From UBA6623 sp965248235 (GTDB lineage: Bacteria; Acidobacteriota; Terriglobia; Bryobacterales; UBA6623), in the NCBI GenBank assembly GCA_965248235.1, contig CBDFIU010000001.1, forward strand, positions 62,001 to 126,000: 64,000 nucleotides of DNA. The letters run 5' to 3'. How positions within the stretch are numbered: position 1 is the stretch's first letter; every line of letters begins with the position of its first letter. A model generated the notes under the pieces. That model was not told where the DNA came from and searched no databases. It saw nothing but the letters and a program-made list of their open reading frames with translations. The translations under genes and the position numbers were made by a program. Shown here piece by piece: positions 33,613 to 43,491 of the stretch.

Positions 33613-35490
33613 ATGAAGTCGCTGTTGAGCTGTGTGGCCTGTCTGGTTGTCGCTGTCGCGATGCTGCCGGGACAGACGGAAAAGCCCTCGCCGGCGCGCG
33701 AGGAGTCGCTTACTCCCGAGCAGTTCAACAAGGCGCATAAGTCGCTCTACACGCCCGAAAAATCGCGCCGCGCCGGGGCCCTCACCGAGCGCTTGGTCAG
33801 CGGCCGCGAGGCGCCGGCGGGCTCGCCCGGTTCGACCATCGAGCGCCGCACCTTCATTGACGAATTCATCTTTGGAAAGATGGAGCAAAACGGCGTGCCG
33901 CACGCACCCGCGGCCTCCGACGGAGAGTTTCTGCGCCGGACGACGCTCGACTTGACCGGCCGCATCCCGACGCCGGACGATGTGAGAACGTTTCGCGCCG
34001 ATTCGGATCCCGACAAACGCGACAAGCTGATCGACAGCCTCATTGGCACCGAGCCTTGGGTCGACAAATGGTCCTACGTTTTCCTCGATCTTTTTCGAGC
34101 CAACGGCAAGATGGGCCGCGGCCAGTATCTTTTCCACTATTGGTTGAGGGAGAATCTGCGTTCCGATCGTCCCTATGACGAGATGGTGCGCGAAATTATC
34201 ACGCCGTCGGCCAAGAGCAACTGGGTAGTTGCGGCGTCGAACGTGATCGCCCGCGAGCACGTGCAGGGAGCCGCCGAGCCGGTTGACGGCGACGATATGT
34301 CGATGGTGCAGCAGCTCGATACGCACGACGAGCTGTCGATCATATACGGCAAGGCGTTCTTGGGTCTCAACCTTTCCTGCATTTCCTGCCATGACGGCCA
34401 AGGGCACCTCGAAAAGGTCAATGTTTGGCTGAGCCAAAGGACACGCGAGCAGTTCTTCCAAAACGCGTCGTTCTTGGGCCGCACCCGCTACTTGATGTAT
34501 TGGGAAAACGGCCGCACGCTTTCGAATGAGTTTCTGATCGATGATCGCGCCGCCGGATACGACACCCAAGGGGCGACCATGCTGCGGGTGGCGCGGAAGG
34601 GCGGCTCGAACGAACCGGCTTTTCTGGTGAGCGGGGAAGGAGCGCGACCCGACGAGGCTCCGCGCGACGCTTTCGCGCGCCTGCTTACCGCCAATCCGCA
34701 ATTCGCGCGGGCGACGGTGAACTTGTTCTGGGCAAAGCTGATGGGCGTCGGCATCGTCGAGCCTTTCGATGAGTTCGACCTGGCCCGCCAAGATCCCGAC
34801 AACCTTCCAGAGGGTTGGCAGTTGCAACCTTCGCACCCCGAGTTGCTCGATGCCTTGGCCAACGACTTCGTCGAGAACGGTTACAGCCTCAAGCACCTGA
34901 TGGCGACGATTACGAAATCAAACGCCTACCGGCTTTCCGCCGCCTTCCCGGGCGAATGGAAAGATTCCTACACGAAATACTACGCCCGCAAATACGCCCG
35001 GCGATTGACGGCCGAGGAGTTGCATGATTCGATCGTGTTGGCCACCGACCGGCCGGCATCGTTCCAACAAAAGGGCCGCCGCGTCGGCATGTCGATGCGG
35101 CTGACCGACCCGCCGGCGCGCTGTTCGGGGAAGAATTGCACCGACGCCGATACGCGTCACTTCATGCGTATCTTCGGGCAGTCGGACCGTCAAACCCACG
35201 CCAAGCCGACCGGCGCGTCGATCCAGCATTCGCTGGTGTTGATGCAATCGCCGGTGGTCAATGATCGAGTTCGAGCGGAGAAAGACAGCCGTGTCGAGCG
35301 TTTGCTGGCCTCCTACCCCGACGACAACGGCCGCGTTGTGGACGAGATGTTTCTAGCGAGCTTGGCGCGCGCGCCGAGCGAAGGCGAAAAAGACGTTGCG
35401 CTGGCGGCGATGGAGACGAACCGCGTTGCCGGTGCCGAGAACTTGCAGTGGGCGCTCATCAACAGCGCGGAGTTCTTCTTTAATTATTAG
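33613..35490 (+). CDS. Secreted DUF1549/DUF1553 protein with a heme-type CxxCH
   Basis: 625 residues with GGAGGTG before the ATG. A signal peptide (LLSCVACLVVAVAMLPGQ) is followed by a DUF1549 domain (FIDEFIFGKM, RRTTLDLTGRIPTPDDVRTF) and a DUF1553 domain ending with LQWALINSAEFFFNY. CISCHDG in the middle is a c-type heme-binding motif. These domains are abundant in Planctomycetota, Verrucomicrobiota and Acidobacteriota and nearly always precede a DUF1501 gene, as here (21-base gap). Polysaccharide degradation linked to electron transfer has been suggested for the family; function is unproven. Confidence 0.85.
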   Translation: MKSLLSCVACLVVAVAMLPGQTEKPSPAREESLTPEQFNKAHKSLYTPEKSRRAGALTERLVSGREAPAGSPGSTIERRTFIDEFIFGKMEQNGVPHAPAASDGEFLRRTTLDLTGRIPTPDDVRTFRADSDPDKRDKLIDSLIGTEPWVDKWSYVFLDLFRANGKMGRGQYLFHYWLRENLRSDRPYDEMVREIITPSAKSNWVVAASNVIAREHVQGAAEPVDGDDMSMVQQLDTHDELSIIYGKAFLGLNLSCISCHDGQGHLEKVNVWLSQRTREQFFQNASFLGRTRYLMYWENGRTLSNEFLIDDRAAGYDTQGATMLRVARKGGSNEPAFLVSGEGARPDEAPRDAFARLLTANPQFARATVNLFWAKLMGVGIVEPFDEFDLARQDPDNLPEGWQLQPSHPELLDALANDFVENGYSLKHLMATITKSNAYRLSAAFPGEWKDSYTKYYARKYARRLTAEELHDSIVLATDRPASFQQKGRRVGMSMRLTDPPARCSGKNCTDADTRHFMRIFGQSDRQTHAKPTGASIQHSLVLMQSPVVNDRVRAEKDSRVERLLASYPDDNGRVVDEMFLASLARAPSEGEKDVALAAMETNRVAGAENLQWALINSAEFFFNY

Positions 35491-35511
35491 GTTCGGGCGG
35501 AGGTGGACCCG

Positions 35512-36918
35512 ATGGCGAATCCGCAAAAAGTTGGTGATCTTCTTGGTTCAAGGCGCGATGTTCTGCGCCTCGGCGGACTGGGGTTATTGGGCGCGTCGAT
35601 TGACGGTGTTTGGCCGCTGAAGGCCGCGGCTTCGAGCGGCCCGCCGGTCACGCCGCGGGGCAATGCGAAGCGCGTGATCTTCCTCGAAACCAACGGCGCG
35701 ATCAGCCCCATCGACTGTTTCGATTTCAAGGAAAACACAGCCACGCCCGAAGACCTCGACGTTCGCGAAGTTTATCCGGGGCTCTATCTTTCGAAGTTGT
35801 TGTTCCCGGGTTTGTCCAAACACATGGACAAGTTCGCCGTGCTGCGCTCGCTGCGTAGCCACGAAGAAGTTCATTTTCGCGGCCAATATTACCTGCAGAC
35901 CGGGCGGCAGAACAACCTTGCTTTCGCGAAGGAAATCCCGGCTGTCGGGTCCGTCGTCTCCGCCGAGTTGGAAGCGCAACGGCGTTCGAACGACACCTTT
36001 CCGCTGTATATGTCTTTCAACCTGTCGAAAGGCGCAGTGGGCGCGCTGGCCACCGGCTTTTTGCCGCCGCGCTATTCCGTCGTCGACATCAACACCGAAA
36101 ACGCGCTGAAGGAAGACAAACTCGACAACGAAGCCGCGGCGCTGCTCGATCAGCGTTGGTCGCTGCTGCGCGAATTGCGAGACATGGAAGGCGCGCGCCG
36201 CGGCGAGTACGGCCGCGAAATGGCCGGCTATGACGATTTCTATAGCGCCGCCCATCAGTTGCTTTCCGATCCGCGCTGGCCGCGGGCTTTTCAGGCCGCG
36301 GAAGAAGACAAAGAGCGCTACGGAAACAACAGCGTCGGGCTGGCTTGCCTGCTGGCGAGAAACCTTGTCCTCGAAGATGGCGGCACGCGCTACATCCACA
36401 TCTGCCATCCCGGTTGGGACCACCACACCTACATTTGGGACCGATCGAAAGACAAGAACCACTACATCAATTGCGCCGAATACGACCAAGCCTTCTCGGC
36501 TCTGCTCGATGATCTCTCGACCCTGCCCTCGAAGGACGACGAAGAGCAGACGCTGCTCGATGAGACATTGGTCGTTTCGATGAGCGAGTTCGGCCGCACG
36601 CCGGGACCGCTCAATTACATGAAGGGCCGTGATCACTACAACAAGTGCTTCCCGGCCTTGTTCGCCGGAGCCGGCGTCGCGGGCAAACGCATTCTCGGGG
36701 CGACGAACGCGGACGGTACTGCTTGTATCGACAACGGCTGGGAGCGCGAAGTGCAGCCTCGCATCGAGAACGTCATCTCGACGATGTATTCGGCGCTTGG
36801 GATCGATTGGACCAAGAGAATCACCGATCTGCCCTCGGGGCGGACGTATGTGTACGTCGATCCGCTCGGGGCCAACGGCTTTATTCCGACCGACGAGATC
36901 TCGACGATTTACGGCTAG
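35512..36918 (+). CDS. DUF1501 protein (exported, sulfatase-like fold)
   Basis: 468 residues; ATG 35512 has GGAGGT seven bases upstream. The N-terminus SRRDVLRLGGLGLLGASI is a twin-arginine signal, so it is likely exported folded. Conserved DUF1501 features include HEEVHFRGQYYLQTGRQN, HICHPGWDHHTY, LVVSMSEFGRTP and RDHYNKCFPALFAGAGV; the metal-binding-type His and Asp residues recall alkaline-phosphatase/sulfatase folds. It forms an operon with the upstream DUF1549/DUF1553 gene. Confidence 0.87.
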   Translation: MANPQKVGDLLGSRRDVLRLGGLGLLGASIDGVWPLKAAASSGPPVTPRGNAKRVIFLETNGAISPIDCFDFKENTATPEDLDVREVYPGLYLSKLLFPGLSKHMDKFAVLRSLRSHEEVHFRGQYYLQTGRQNNLAFAKEIPAVGSVVSAELEAQRRSNDTFPLYMSFNLSKGAVGALATGFLPPRYSVVDINTENALKEDKLDNEAAALLDQRWSLLRELRDMEGARRGEYGREMAGYDDFYSAAHQLLSDPRWPRAFQAAEEDKERYGNNSVGLACLLARNLVLEDGGTRYIHICHPGWDHHTYIWDRSKDKNHYINCAEYDQAFSALLDDLSTLPSKDDEEQTLLDETLVVSMSEFGRTPGPLNYMKGRDHYNKCFPALFAGAGVAGKRILGATNADGTACIDNGWEREVQPRIENVISTMYSALGIDWTKRITDLPSGRTYVYVDPLGANGFIPTDEISTIYG

Positions 36919-36961
36919 CGTCGTCGCGCGGGCCCGACCTTGCACAGCGCCCTGCAGGCGC

Positions 36962-37525
<564 letters not shown>

Positions 37526-37632
37526 CGGGAGCAACCGTGCGCGATAGCTTTCGGCGGGGCTGTTCTTTAACTATAACGAGGTACGAAACCAGCCAAGCCG
37601 CCAAACCACCAAACTGTCAAACTAGATGCTTC

Positions 37633-38439
37633 GTGCCGGAACTTCCTGAAGTCGAAACGATTATTCGCGGCTTGCGGCGTCATGTCTCGGGCCGCCGCAT
37701 CGCCGGCGTCGAGTTCCCTTGGCCCGGTTTGGTAGTCGGTGACGCGGAAAAGACCGCGCGACGGTTGCGGGGCCGGGTGATTCGCGGGATTCGCCGTCAC
37801 GGCAAGTACATCGTGATTGACCTCGAAGGGGGGCGGCGGGGCCTTTGCCTGGTTGTTCACTTGCGGATGACGGGCAATTTCATTGTCGGGGGCGAGCCGG
37901 GACCCTATACGCGAGCCGTGCTTGATCTCGAAGGTGGGCCGACGCTCGTCTATCACGACATTCGGAAGTTCGGGCGCTGGCAGCTTTCAGACGGTTTGCC
38001 ACCGCGGCTGGCCGAATTGGGACCCGAGCCGCTTGAGATCTCCGAAACCGACTTTCGCGCCCTGCTCGGCGCACGCCGCGGCATGCTCAAGGCCCTTCTG
38101 CTCAACCAGGAATTCCTGCGCGGACTCGGGAACATCTACGCCGACGAGGCCTTGTTTCGAGCTCGCCTTCACCCCAGGACGAACAGTTTGAAAGTCGGCC
38201 CCAAGCGTGCCGCGAGGTTGCACACGGCGATCCGCGAAGTTCTGCTTGACGCCATCGCGGCCGGCGGGTCGACGGTGAGCAACTACGTCAATAGCGAGGG
38301 GTCGAAAGGCTACTTTCAATTGCAGACACGGGTATATGGAAAGGCCGGCGAGCCGTGTCGCGTGTGCGGAACGCCGATTCGGCGAACGATTGTCGCGAGC
38401 CGCGGCACGCACTCCTGCCCCAAGTGCCAGAGGCGGTGA
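37633..38439 (+). CDS. mutM: Formamidopyrimidine-DNA glycosylase
   Basis: 268 residues. The GTG start gives PELPEVETIIRGL directly after the initiator, where Pro2 is the catalytic nucleophile and Glu3 assists; this fixes the start despite an open frame upstream. The helix-two-turn-helix segment with NIYADEALF and the C-terminal zinc finger (CRVCG...CPKC) are intact. The enzyme removes 8-oxoguanine and related lesions and nicks the DNA. Confidence 0.94.
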   Translation: MPELPEVETIIRGLRRHVSGRRIAGVEFPWPGLVVGDAEKTARRLRGRVIRGIRRHGKYIVIDLEGGRRGLCLVVHLRMTGNFIVGGEPGPYTRAVLDLEGGPTLVYHDIRKFGRWQLSDGLPPRLAELGPEPLEISETDFRALLGARRGMLKALLLNQEFLRGLGNIYADEALFRARLHPRTNSLKVGPKRAARLHTAIREVLLDAIAAGGSTVSNYVNSEGSKGYFQLQTRVYGKAGEPCRVCGTPIRRTIVASRGTHSCPKCQRR

Positions 38440-38467
38440 GAGCGGGGTGCCAAGGCTCCGCAGGGTC

Positions 38468-38576
38468 GGGCTGTGAAGAATTGGGGGACAGTCCGCTTCG
38501 CACCAGACGAGCTACGATTTACGACGCACCTACTCCAAACGGCGTTTGGGACAGTCCCCAATTCTATCACAGCCCC
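38468..38576. repeat. 109-bp inverted-repeat element, copy A
   Basis: GGGCTGTGAAGAATTGGG at 38468 pairs with the reverse complement of CCCAATTCTATCACAGCCC ending at 38575, giving an imperfect stem of about 27 bases; an inner CCAAACGGCGTTTGG hairpin lies at 38535-38549. It starts 28 bases after the mutM stop and ends 15 bases before the fmdB-like stop, between convergent genes. A second element of exactly the same length with related ends is at 54235-54343. Confidence 0.7.
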
Positions 38577-38591
38577 CGCCGGAAAGCGTAG

Positions 38592-38837
38592 TCAGTTGAG
38601 ACTGCCGCAGGGGATCGAGCCGCCGCCGGCTTGGCAGACGCCTCCGGCCCGACTGGCGCAAGGGCCCAGTTCGGGCGCGCCGTTCGAGGTTTGCGCGGCG
38701 AAGGTCGAGAAGAGTTTCTCGACCGACTCGCTGCCGCAATCGGAGCAGCTCGCGGCCGTCGCCTTCTCCCGAGCGCTAAGCACCAGGTTCTCGAAGTGGG
38801 TCCCGCAGTCGTTGCAATGGTATTCGAAGATCGGCAT
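38592..38837 (-). CDS. FmdB-type zinc ribbon protein
   Basis: 81 residues beginning MPIFEYHCNDCGTHFENLV with the second Cys pair CSDCGSESVEK; this is the standard FmdB/CxxC_CxxC_SSSS zinc-ribbon regulatory family layout. The C-terminus has additional Cys residues (CASRAGGVCQAGGGSIPC). The family name comes from a putative formamidase regulator; the function is unknown here. A -10-like TACAAT (38853-38848) lies 10 bases before the ATG, with no Shine-Dalgarno. Confidence 0.8.
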   Translation of the reverse strand: MPIFEYHCNDCGTHFENLVLSAREKATAASCSDCGSESVEKLFSTFAAQTSNGAPELGPCASRAGGVCQAGGGSIPCGSLN

Positions 38838-38964
38838 AGACGATCTTATTGTAGTCGGCGTGCACGAACTCGGCAAACGCTTTGTGGCCGGCGGATAACG
38901 GGCCTCTGCCGATCGCCGTCTTAAAGCTTCCGACCGCGGCGCATGCTGTACGATAACGGGTACC

Positions 38965-40533
38965 GTGAGACATTCGGAGCGTGGAACGCGCGTATTGCAG
39001 ACCCTGATCTTGATCTTGCTTGGTTCGACGCCGGGCTGGAGTGCCGATTGGCTGACCGACGGTGGTGACACGAAACGCACAGCCTGGCAGCGGGACGAAA
39101 CGATCTTCAGCAAGGCGACCGTCGGTAAGACGAAGCTGCTTTGGAAGATCAAGCTCGACAACAAACCGCGAGAAATGCACTCGCTGTTTCCGCCGCTGAT
39201 CGCCGAGGGCGTCGACACCGCGGACGGTCCCAAGCAGATCGCGGTCATCGCCGGCGTGTCGGACAATCTCTACGCCATCGATGTAGAGACCGGCAAGCTG
39301 ATCTGGAGCCAGAAGTTCCAGGGGAATTGGTCACCGGGTCCAAATGCCGGGGCCGCGGAAGTGCTGTGCCCCGGCGGGCTGACCGCGACGCCGGTCATCG
39401 GGCCTACCGATACGCCCGGCAAGTTCACGGTTTACGTCGCGCCCTGGGACGGACAGCTGCGGCGACTGAACGTAGCCGACGGCGAAGACGTGGCGCCGCC
39501 CGCGAACTTTATGCCGCCCAACGGCAAGCCCTACGCCCTGAGTCTGTTTGAGAACGTCATCTACACCCACACCGCGCAGGGCTGCGGCGGCAACCCCAAT
39601 ATGGTGTACTCCTACGATCTTGCCACGGACAAGGTCGGTAGCTGGGGCCCGGCCGGCGGCGGCATGTGGGGACGTACCGGTCCGGCGATTAGCTCAAACG
39701 GCACGATCTATACCGGAACGGGGGACGGCGTATGGGATCCGGAGAACGGCGTCTACGGCAACGGCATCATCGGCGTGCAGCAGGACCCCGACACCAAGGA
39801 AATGTTGCTAGTGGACTACTACGGCCCTTCGAACGCCGAGTGGTTGTTTAAACGCGACCTCGACATGCAGGTCACGCCGGCGATTTTCGACTATCAAGAC
39901 AAAGAGCTCATGGTCGACGCCGGCAAGGAGTGCGTCATCTACCTAATGGACACCGATTCAATCGGTGGCGACGATCATCGCACTCCCGCGTACCGCAGTC
40001 CCCTGATCTGCAACGAAGAGGTCAACTTCGCTTCGGCCGGCATCTGGGGCGCGATGGCGACTTGGCTCGATGACGACGGGACGCGCTGGGTGTTGACGCC
40101 TTTCTGGGGACCGAAACACTCCGCCTTCCATGCCCCGATCGAGAATGGCGAGGTGGTCCACGGCGCCATTGCGGCGTTCAAAGTGGAAGAGAAGGAGGGC
40201 AAGCTTTGGTTGGCTCCGGCCTGGATTTCACGCGACATGAATCGAGCCGAGCCGCCCATCATCGCCAACGGCCTGGTCTTCGCCTACGGCAACGGCGAAG
40301 ACACGCACCAGGCCCGTCCCGATGTTGGTCTCACGAATCTCAGCAAAGATCGCATCGCCGGCTCGACGAACGCCGTAATGTTTGCCTTGGACGCGCGAAC
40401 GGGCGAGGAGTTGTGGTCGAGTGGCGACCAAATCACTTCCTGGAGCCATTGGAGCGGCCTTTCGCTCGCCAACGGCCGCGTCTACATCGCCACGTTCGAC
40501 GGAACGCTCTATTGCTTCGGCATCGAGCGTTAG
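38965..40533 (+). CDS. Exported PQQ-type beta-propeller protein, paralogue 1
   Basis: 522 residues from a GTG; a signal peptide (LQTLILILLGSTPGWSA) is followed by tandem PQQ-like/WD-type blades such as NLYAIDVETGKLIWSQKF and MFALDARTGEELWSSGDQ, each with the W motif that closes a blade. Residues for PQQ coordination cannot be assigned with confidence. It shares order and many segments (DWLT/TRTAW start, QVLCPGGLTAT, TFDGTLYCFG end) with the protein at 52009-53643. Likely periplasmic; either a quinoprotein dehydrogenase-like or a structural propeller. A TACGAT hexamer lies 10 bases upstream. Confidence 0.75.
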   Translation: MRHSERGTRVLQTLILILLGSTPGWSADWLTDGGDTKRTAWQRDETIFSKATVGKTKLLWKIKLDNKPREMHSLFPPLIAEGVDTADGPKQIAVIAGVSDNLYAIDVETGKLIWSQKFQGNWSPGPNAGAAEVLCPGGLTATPVIGPTDTPGKFTVYVAPWDGQLRRLNVADGEDVAPPANFMPPNGKPYALSLFENVIYTHTAQGCGGNPNMVYSYDLATDKVGSWGPAGGGMWGRTGPAISSNGTIYTGTGDGVWDPENGVYGNGIIGVQQDPDTKEMLLVDYYGPSNAEWLFKRDLDMQVTPAIFDYQDKELMVDAGKECVIYLMDTDSIGGDDHRTPAYRSPLICNEEVNFASAGIWGAMATWLDDDGTRWVLTPFWGPKHSAFHAPIENGEVVHGAIAAFKVEEKEGKLWLAPAWISRDMNRAEPPIIANGLVFAYGNGEDTHQARPDVGLTNLSKDRIAGSTNAVMFALDARTGEELWSSGDQITSWSHWSGLSLANGRVYIATFDGTLYCFGIER

Positions 40534-40601
40534 CCCGCTTTTCTCATCGCGAGGCGAGGCAAAGTGCATGAGAGGCCCGTCAGGCGATGAGAAAAGCGGG
40601 C
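40533..40601. terminator. Perfect 18-bp inverted repeat after the PQQ gene
   Basis: GCCCGCTTTTCTCATCGC (40533-40550) and GCGATGAGAAAAGCGGGC (40584-40601) are exact reverse complements with a 33-base spacer. It begins at the stop codon of the PQQ gene and could act as a terminator or a processing site, though no T-run follows. Confidence 0.6.
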
Positions 40602-40649
40602 CGGGCTTGAGCCGTCACCTCGATCTCCGGCTCGCCCGAGTTGGCGCCG

Positions 40650-41102
40650 ATGTCGAAAGCTCCGCAGTCTTCCCAACGCCTCGCGCCGCTATTGTGGCTG
40701 CTGACGGCGGCTTTTGTCGCCCGTGTCGCCGGCCAGATGCTCGTTGTCTTCGGGCACGTCACTTGGTTGCCGTCGATGGGCGAGTGGATGTCGGGTTTGA
40801 TGCCCTACCGTTATTTGTTTCCCTCGCAGCTTCTGATCATCGCCGTGTGCCTGAGAGTCTGCCTCGACTTCACGCGCGGACAAGGTTGGTTTGTCGAAAG
40901 TCGGTCCCTTTTCGCGCGGGGCGTTCTTTACTTCGGCTACATCTATTTCGGCGGGATGATCGTGCATTACGTCGTGCAAATGATCCTGCGGCCGGAAACG
41001 CGGTGGTTCGGCGGTACGATTCCAATCGTATTTCACCTGGTGTTGGCCACATTCTTGATTGCCTTTGGACGATGGCACCGGGCAAGACTGTCGCGGAGTT
41101 GA
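40650..41102 (+). CDS. Small multi-pass membrane protein, unknown
   Basis: 150 residues, no recognised family. Four hydrophobic segments are visible (about 16-36, 56-72, 89-107 and 123-142) with charged loops. It lies just after the 18-bp inverted repeat and is convergent with the aminotransferase gene. Start ATG 40650 is preferred to an upstream TTG; no clear ribosome-binding site. Confidence 0.6.
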   Translation: MSKAPQSSQRLAPLLWLLTAAFVARVAGQMLVVFGHVTWLPSMGEWMSGLMPYRYLFPSQLLIIAVCLRVCLDFTRGQGWFVESRSLFARGVLYFGYIYFGGMIVHYVVQMILRPETRWFGGTIPIVFHLVLATFLIAFGRWHRARLSRS

Positions 41103-41157
41103 TGCGACCGCCGGCGCCCGGCGTCGAAAACACGCGCGTACCCCTCACTCCAAAGAA

Positions 41158-42315
41158 TCAAGAAAGGCCCCGGCCGGCCCGCCTGAGCACCGCGCTCAAC
41201 TTCTCGAGATCTTCTTCGCTGTTGAACACGTGCGGCGAGACTCGCAAATTGCCTTTGCGCGCCGAGACCGCGATTCTCTCATTTTCTAAAAGAACCGCGA
41301 GCTTCGAGGGATCGATCCCCGCGAAACTCGCCGTGACAATTGGGGAATCATACCCCTCGGCATGATCAGCCGCCAGCAGACCGCCCCGATCGCGCAGCAC
41401 GGCCCGCGTCTTGCTCGCCAGATCAAGCACGCGCTCCTCAACCCGTTCGGGCCCCAGTTCGTGCAGCCATTCCAGTACCGCGCCGAGAGCGAAGATGCCG
41501 GGGAAGTTCTGCATCCCGCCCTCGTAGCGAATCGCCCCGTCGGGAAGCTCGGGGGCGCCGTCGTGAAGCTGGTCAACCTCGCGCCAATTCTTGTGGCTGC
41601 GCCAACTATACGACGCCGGCGGCAGCCATTCCCGCACACGCTCCGGTATATACGCAAAGCCGATGCCGGGGGGAGAAAGCAACCACTTGTAGGCGTTGAC
41701 GACGAGGTAGTCGATCCTTGCCGCGTCCACGTCAATTCGCAATGCGCCGACGCTCTGTGTGCCGTCGACATAGAAAAGAATGCCGCGACCGCCTAGTTCC
41801 GCGCCCACCGCTTCGAGCGGGATCCGCAAACCGGTCGAGTAGTTCACCGAACTCAGCAATACAAGTCGCGTACGCGGTGTCAGCGCGTCGCGAAAGCGGT
41901 CGAGCGAAAAAGCGCCGTCGGGAATCTCGACGCGTGTGAACGTCGCCCCCTTTTTCGCCAGCACTTCGGGAAAGTACAAGTTGTTCGGGAACTCATGCGC
42001 CAGGCTGACGACGTGGTCGGCCTCGCGCCACTCGATGCCGCCGATCAACCATCCGAGCCCGGCGTCGGCATTCGGCACGAACGCTATGTCGTCGACGCGA
42101 GCTCCGATCAACCGCGCGGCCGACGAGCGAACTTGGTCCGCTTCGCTATACCAATCGAGGAAGTCGAGGTTGGCTCCTTCATCGCGTCGCGCGAAATATC
42201 GCTCCGCGGCCGCGATCGCGAATCGGGGCACCGGACCAAATCCGGCCGTATTCAGATAGGCCCAATTGTCGAGTACCGGGAACTCTTCGCGTATCTGCGT
42301 CGGATCGGCGATCAT
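41158..42315 (-). CDS. Class V aminotransferase / cysteine-desulfurase-like protein
   Basis: 385 residues from ATG 42315. PLP-enzyme landmarks: NTAGFGPVPRFA near the start, SVNYSTGLRIPLEAVG, DGTQSVGAL and the PLP Lys in VVNAYKWLLSPPGIGFAYI. Absence of the catalytic Cys loop of IscS/SufS suggests another carbon-nitrogen or carbon-sulfur lyase-type reaction. No iron-sulfur assembly gene is nearby. A GATAAG hexamer lies nine bases before the start codon. Confidence 0.82.
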   Translation of the reverse strand: MIADPTQIREEFPVLDNWAYLNTAGFGPVPRFAIAAAERYFARRDEGANLDFLDWYSEADQVRSSAARLIGARVDDIAFVPNADAGLGWLIGGIEWREADHVVSLAHEFPNNLYFPEVLAKKGATFTRVEIPDGAFSLDRFRDALTPRTRLVLLSSVNYSTGLRIPLEAVGAELGGRGILFYVDGTQSVGALRIDVDAARIDYLVVNAYKWLLSPPGIGFAYIPERVREWLPPASYSWRSHKNWREVDQLHDGAPELPDGAIRYEGGMQNFPGIFALGAVLEWLHELGPERVEERVLDLASKTRAVLRDRGGLLAADHAEGYDSPIVTASFAGIDPSKLAVLLENERIAVSARKGNLRVSPHVFNSEEDLEKLSAVLRRAGRGLS

Positions 42316-42362
42316 AAGATTCAGCTTATCCCGCGCGGCCCCGCGTCGTTGGCCCCTACTCA

Positions 42363-43475
42363 ATGTTCTACGTTGATCCTGCCTTGTTTCACCGCCACCT
42401 CGGTCTGCCCGACGGCGTGGAACCCGACGCCGCGACGGCCTCGTTGGCCAATGCCGCCCGCGATTGGTATCGCGAATACGGTGACCCTTGGTCCCATGTG
42501 TCGATCCGTGAAATTTGTTCTATCGAAGGAGACAAGGTCCACCTCGAAGCCAACGACGAACTCACCAGCGGGGTGCTTGCCGACGGATTCCGCGCGGCCG
42601 ACGCCCGTCAGGCGGCGATCGTCGGCGTGAGCGCGGGCGCGGCGGTGGATGATGAAATCGACGCGCGTTTCCAAAGCGAGCGTCCCGCCGAGGCGATGAT
42701 CCTCAATGCTTACTCGGTCGCCGCGGCCGAACACCTGCGCGCGCGCCGAGGCCGACGTTTGCGAAGGCAATCCGCGAAATCGGGCATGACCGTGCTGCCG
42801 CATTACAGTCCGGGCTATGACGGCTGGGACCTCGACGACCAGGCGACGCTCTTCGCCGCGCTCGGAGAATCGGGGCCGCTGAGCCTGCTGCCCTCGGGCG
42901 GATTGCGGCCGGCGCGGTCGGCGTTGGCGGTTTTCGCGATCACCGAAAAAGCCATTCCGGCAAACGAACTCGACGGCTATTGGTTCCATCAGCGGAGAAG
43001 CGAAAGCGGCGGCAACGGCGCCGCGCCGCGCCGCCGCTATTCTTTCCCGGAAAAGACGCTGGTGAAATGGAGCCGCGAGCGCCTGACGATCGAACAGCGC
43101 CCCGACGGTAAACTCAGCGCCCGCTTTCGTTTCGACGGAACGACCTGCAGCAGCCTGGGGATGCCGTTGGCGTTCGATTATTCCATCGAGTTGAGCGCGG
43201 AGGGCGCCGAAGGGCGTCGCATCCTGGATTCTAATTGCCGTCCGGCCGAGGGCGACCGAGGTCATCGTTCGATGTGTGGCTATTTGGCCGATCCCAATCG
43301 AATGAGAGGCGTGTTTGACGAGCAACCCTTGCTCGGATGTCGGCTCGATGACGCTCTCGGCGAACTCGGTGAGGTCAGCTCATCCGGGTGCCTGTGTCTG
43401 GAAGCGAACCGCAACCACAAGTGGAGCATCGTTTTGGAGACGCTCCATTACCGGCTGGCCGAGTCCGGCGTTTAG
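42363..43475 (+). CDS. Protein resembling the cobalamin-dependent methionine synthase reactivation domain
   Basis: 370 residues. The middle part carries HYSPGYDGWDLDDQATLFAALG and LLPSGGLRPARSALAVFAIT, which follow the pattern of the MetH activation domain (SPGYGDWPLEDQ, then L.PSKSVSG). The N-terminal 100 residues include an IGVSAGAAVDDEID-like segment as in stand-alone MetH-activation subunits. The C-terminal 150 residues are unrelated to anything I recognise and contain four Cys. It is divergent from the aminotransferase gene with a 47-base gap. A SAM-binding or corrinoid-enzyme accessory role is plausible. Confidence 0.6.
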   Translation: MFYVDPALFHRHLGLPDGVEPDAATASLANAARDWYREYGDPWSHVSIREICSIEGDKVHLEANDELTSGVLADGFRAADARQAAIVGVSAGAAVDDEIDARFQSERPAEAMILNAYSVAAAEHLRARRGRRLRRQSAKSGMTVLPHYSPGYDGWDLDDQATLFAALGESGPLSLLPSGGLRPARSALAVFAITEKAIPANELDGYWFHQRRSESGGNGAAPRRRYSFPEKTLVKWSRERLTIEQRPDGKLSARFRFDGTTCSSLGMPLAFDYSIELSAEGAEGRRILDSNCRPAEGDRGHRSMCGYLADPNRMRGVFDEQPLLGCRLDDALGELGEVSSSGCLCLEANRNHKWSIVLETLHYRLAESGV

Positions 43476-43491
43476 GCGAGGCTGCACGCCC

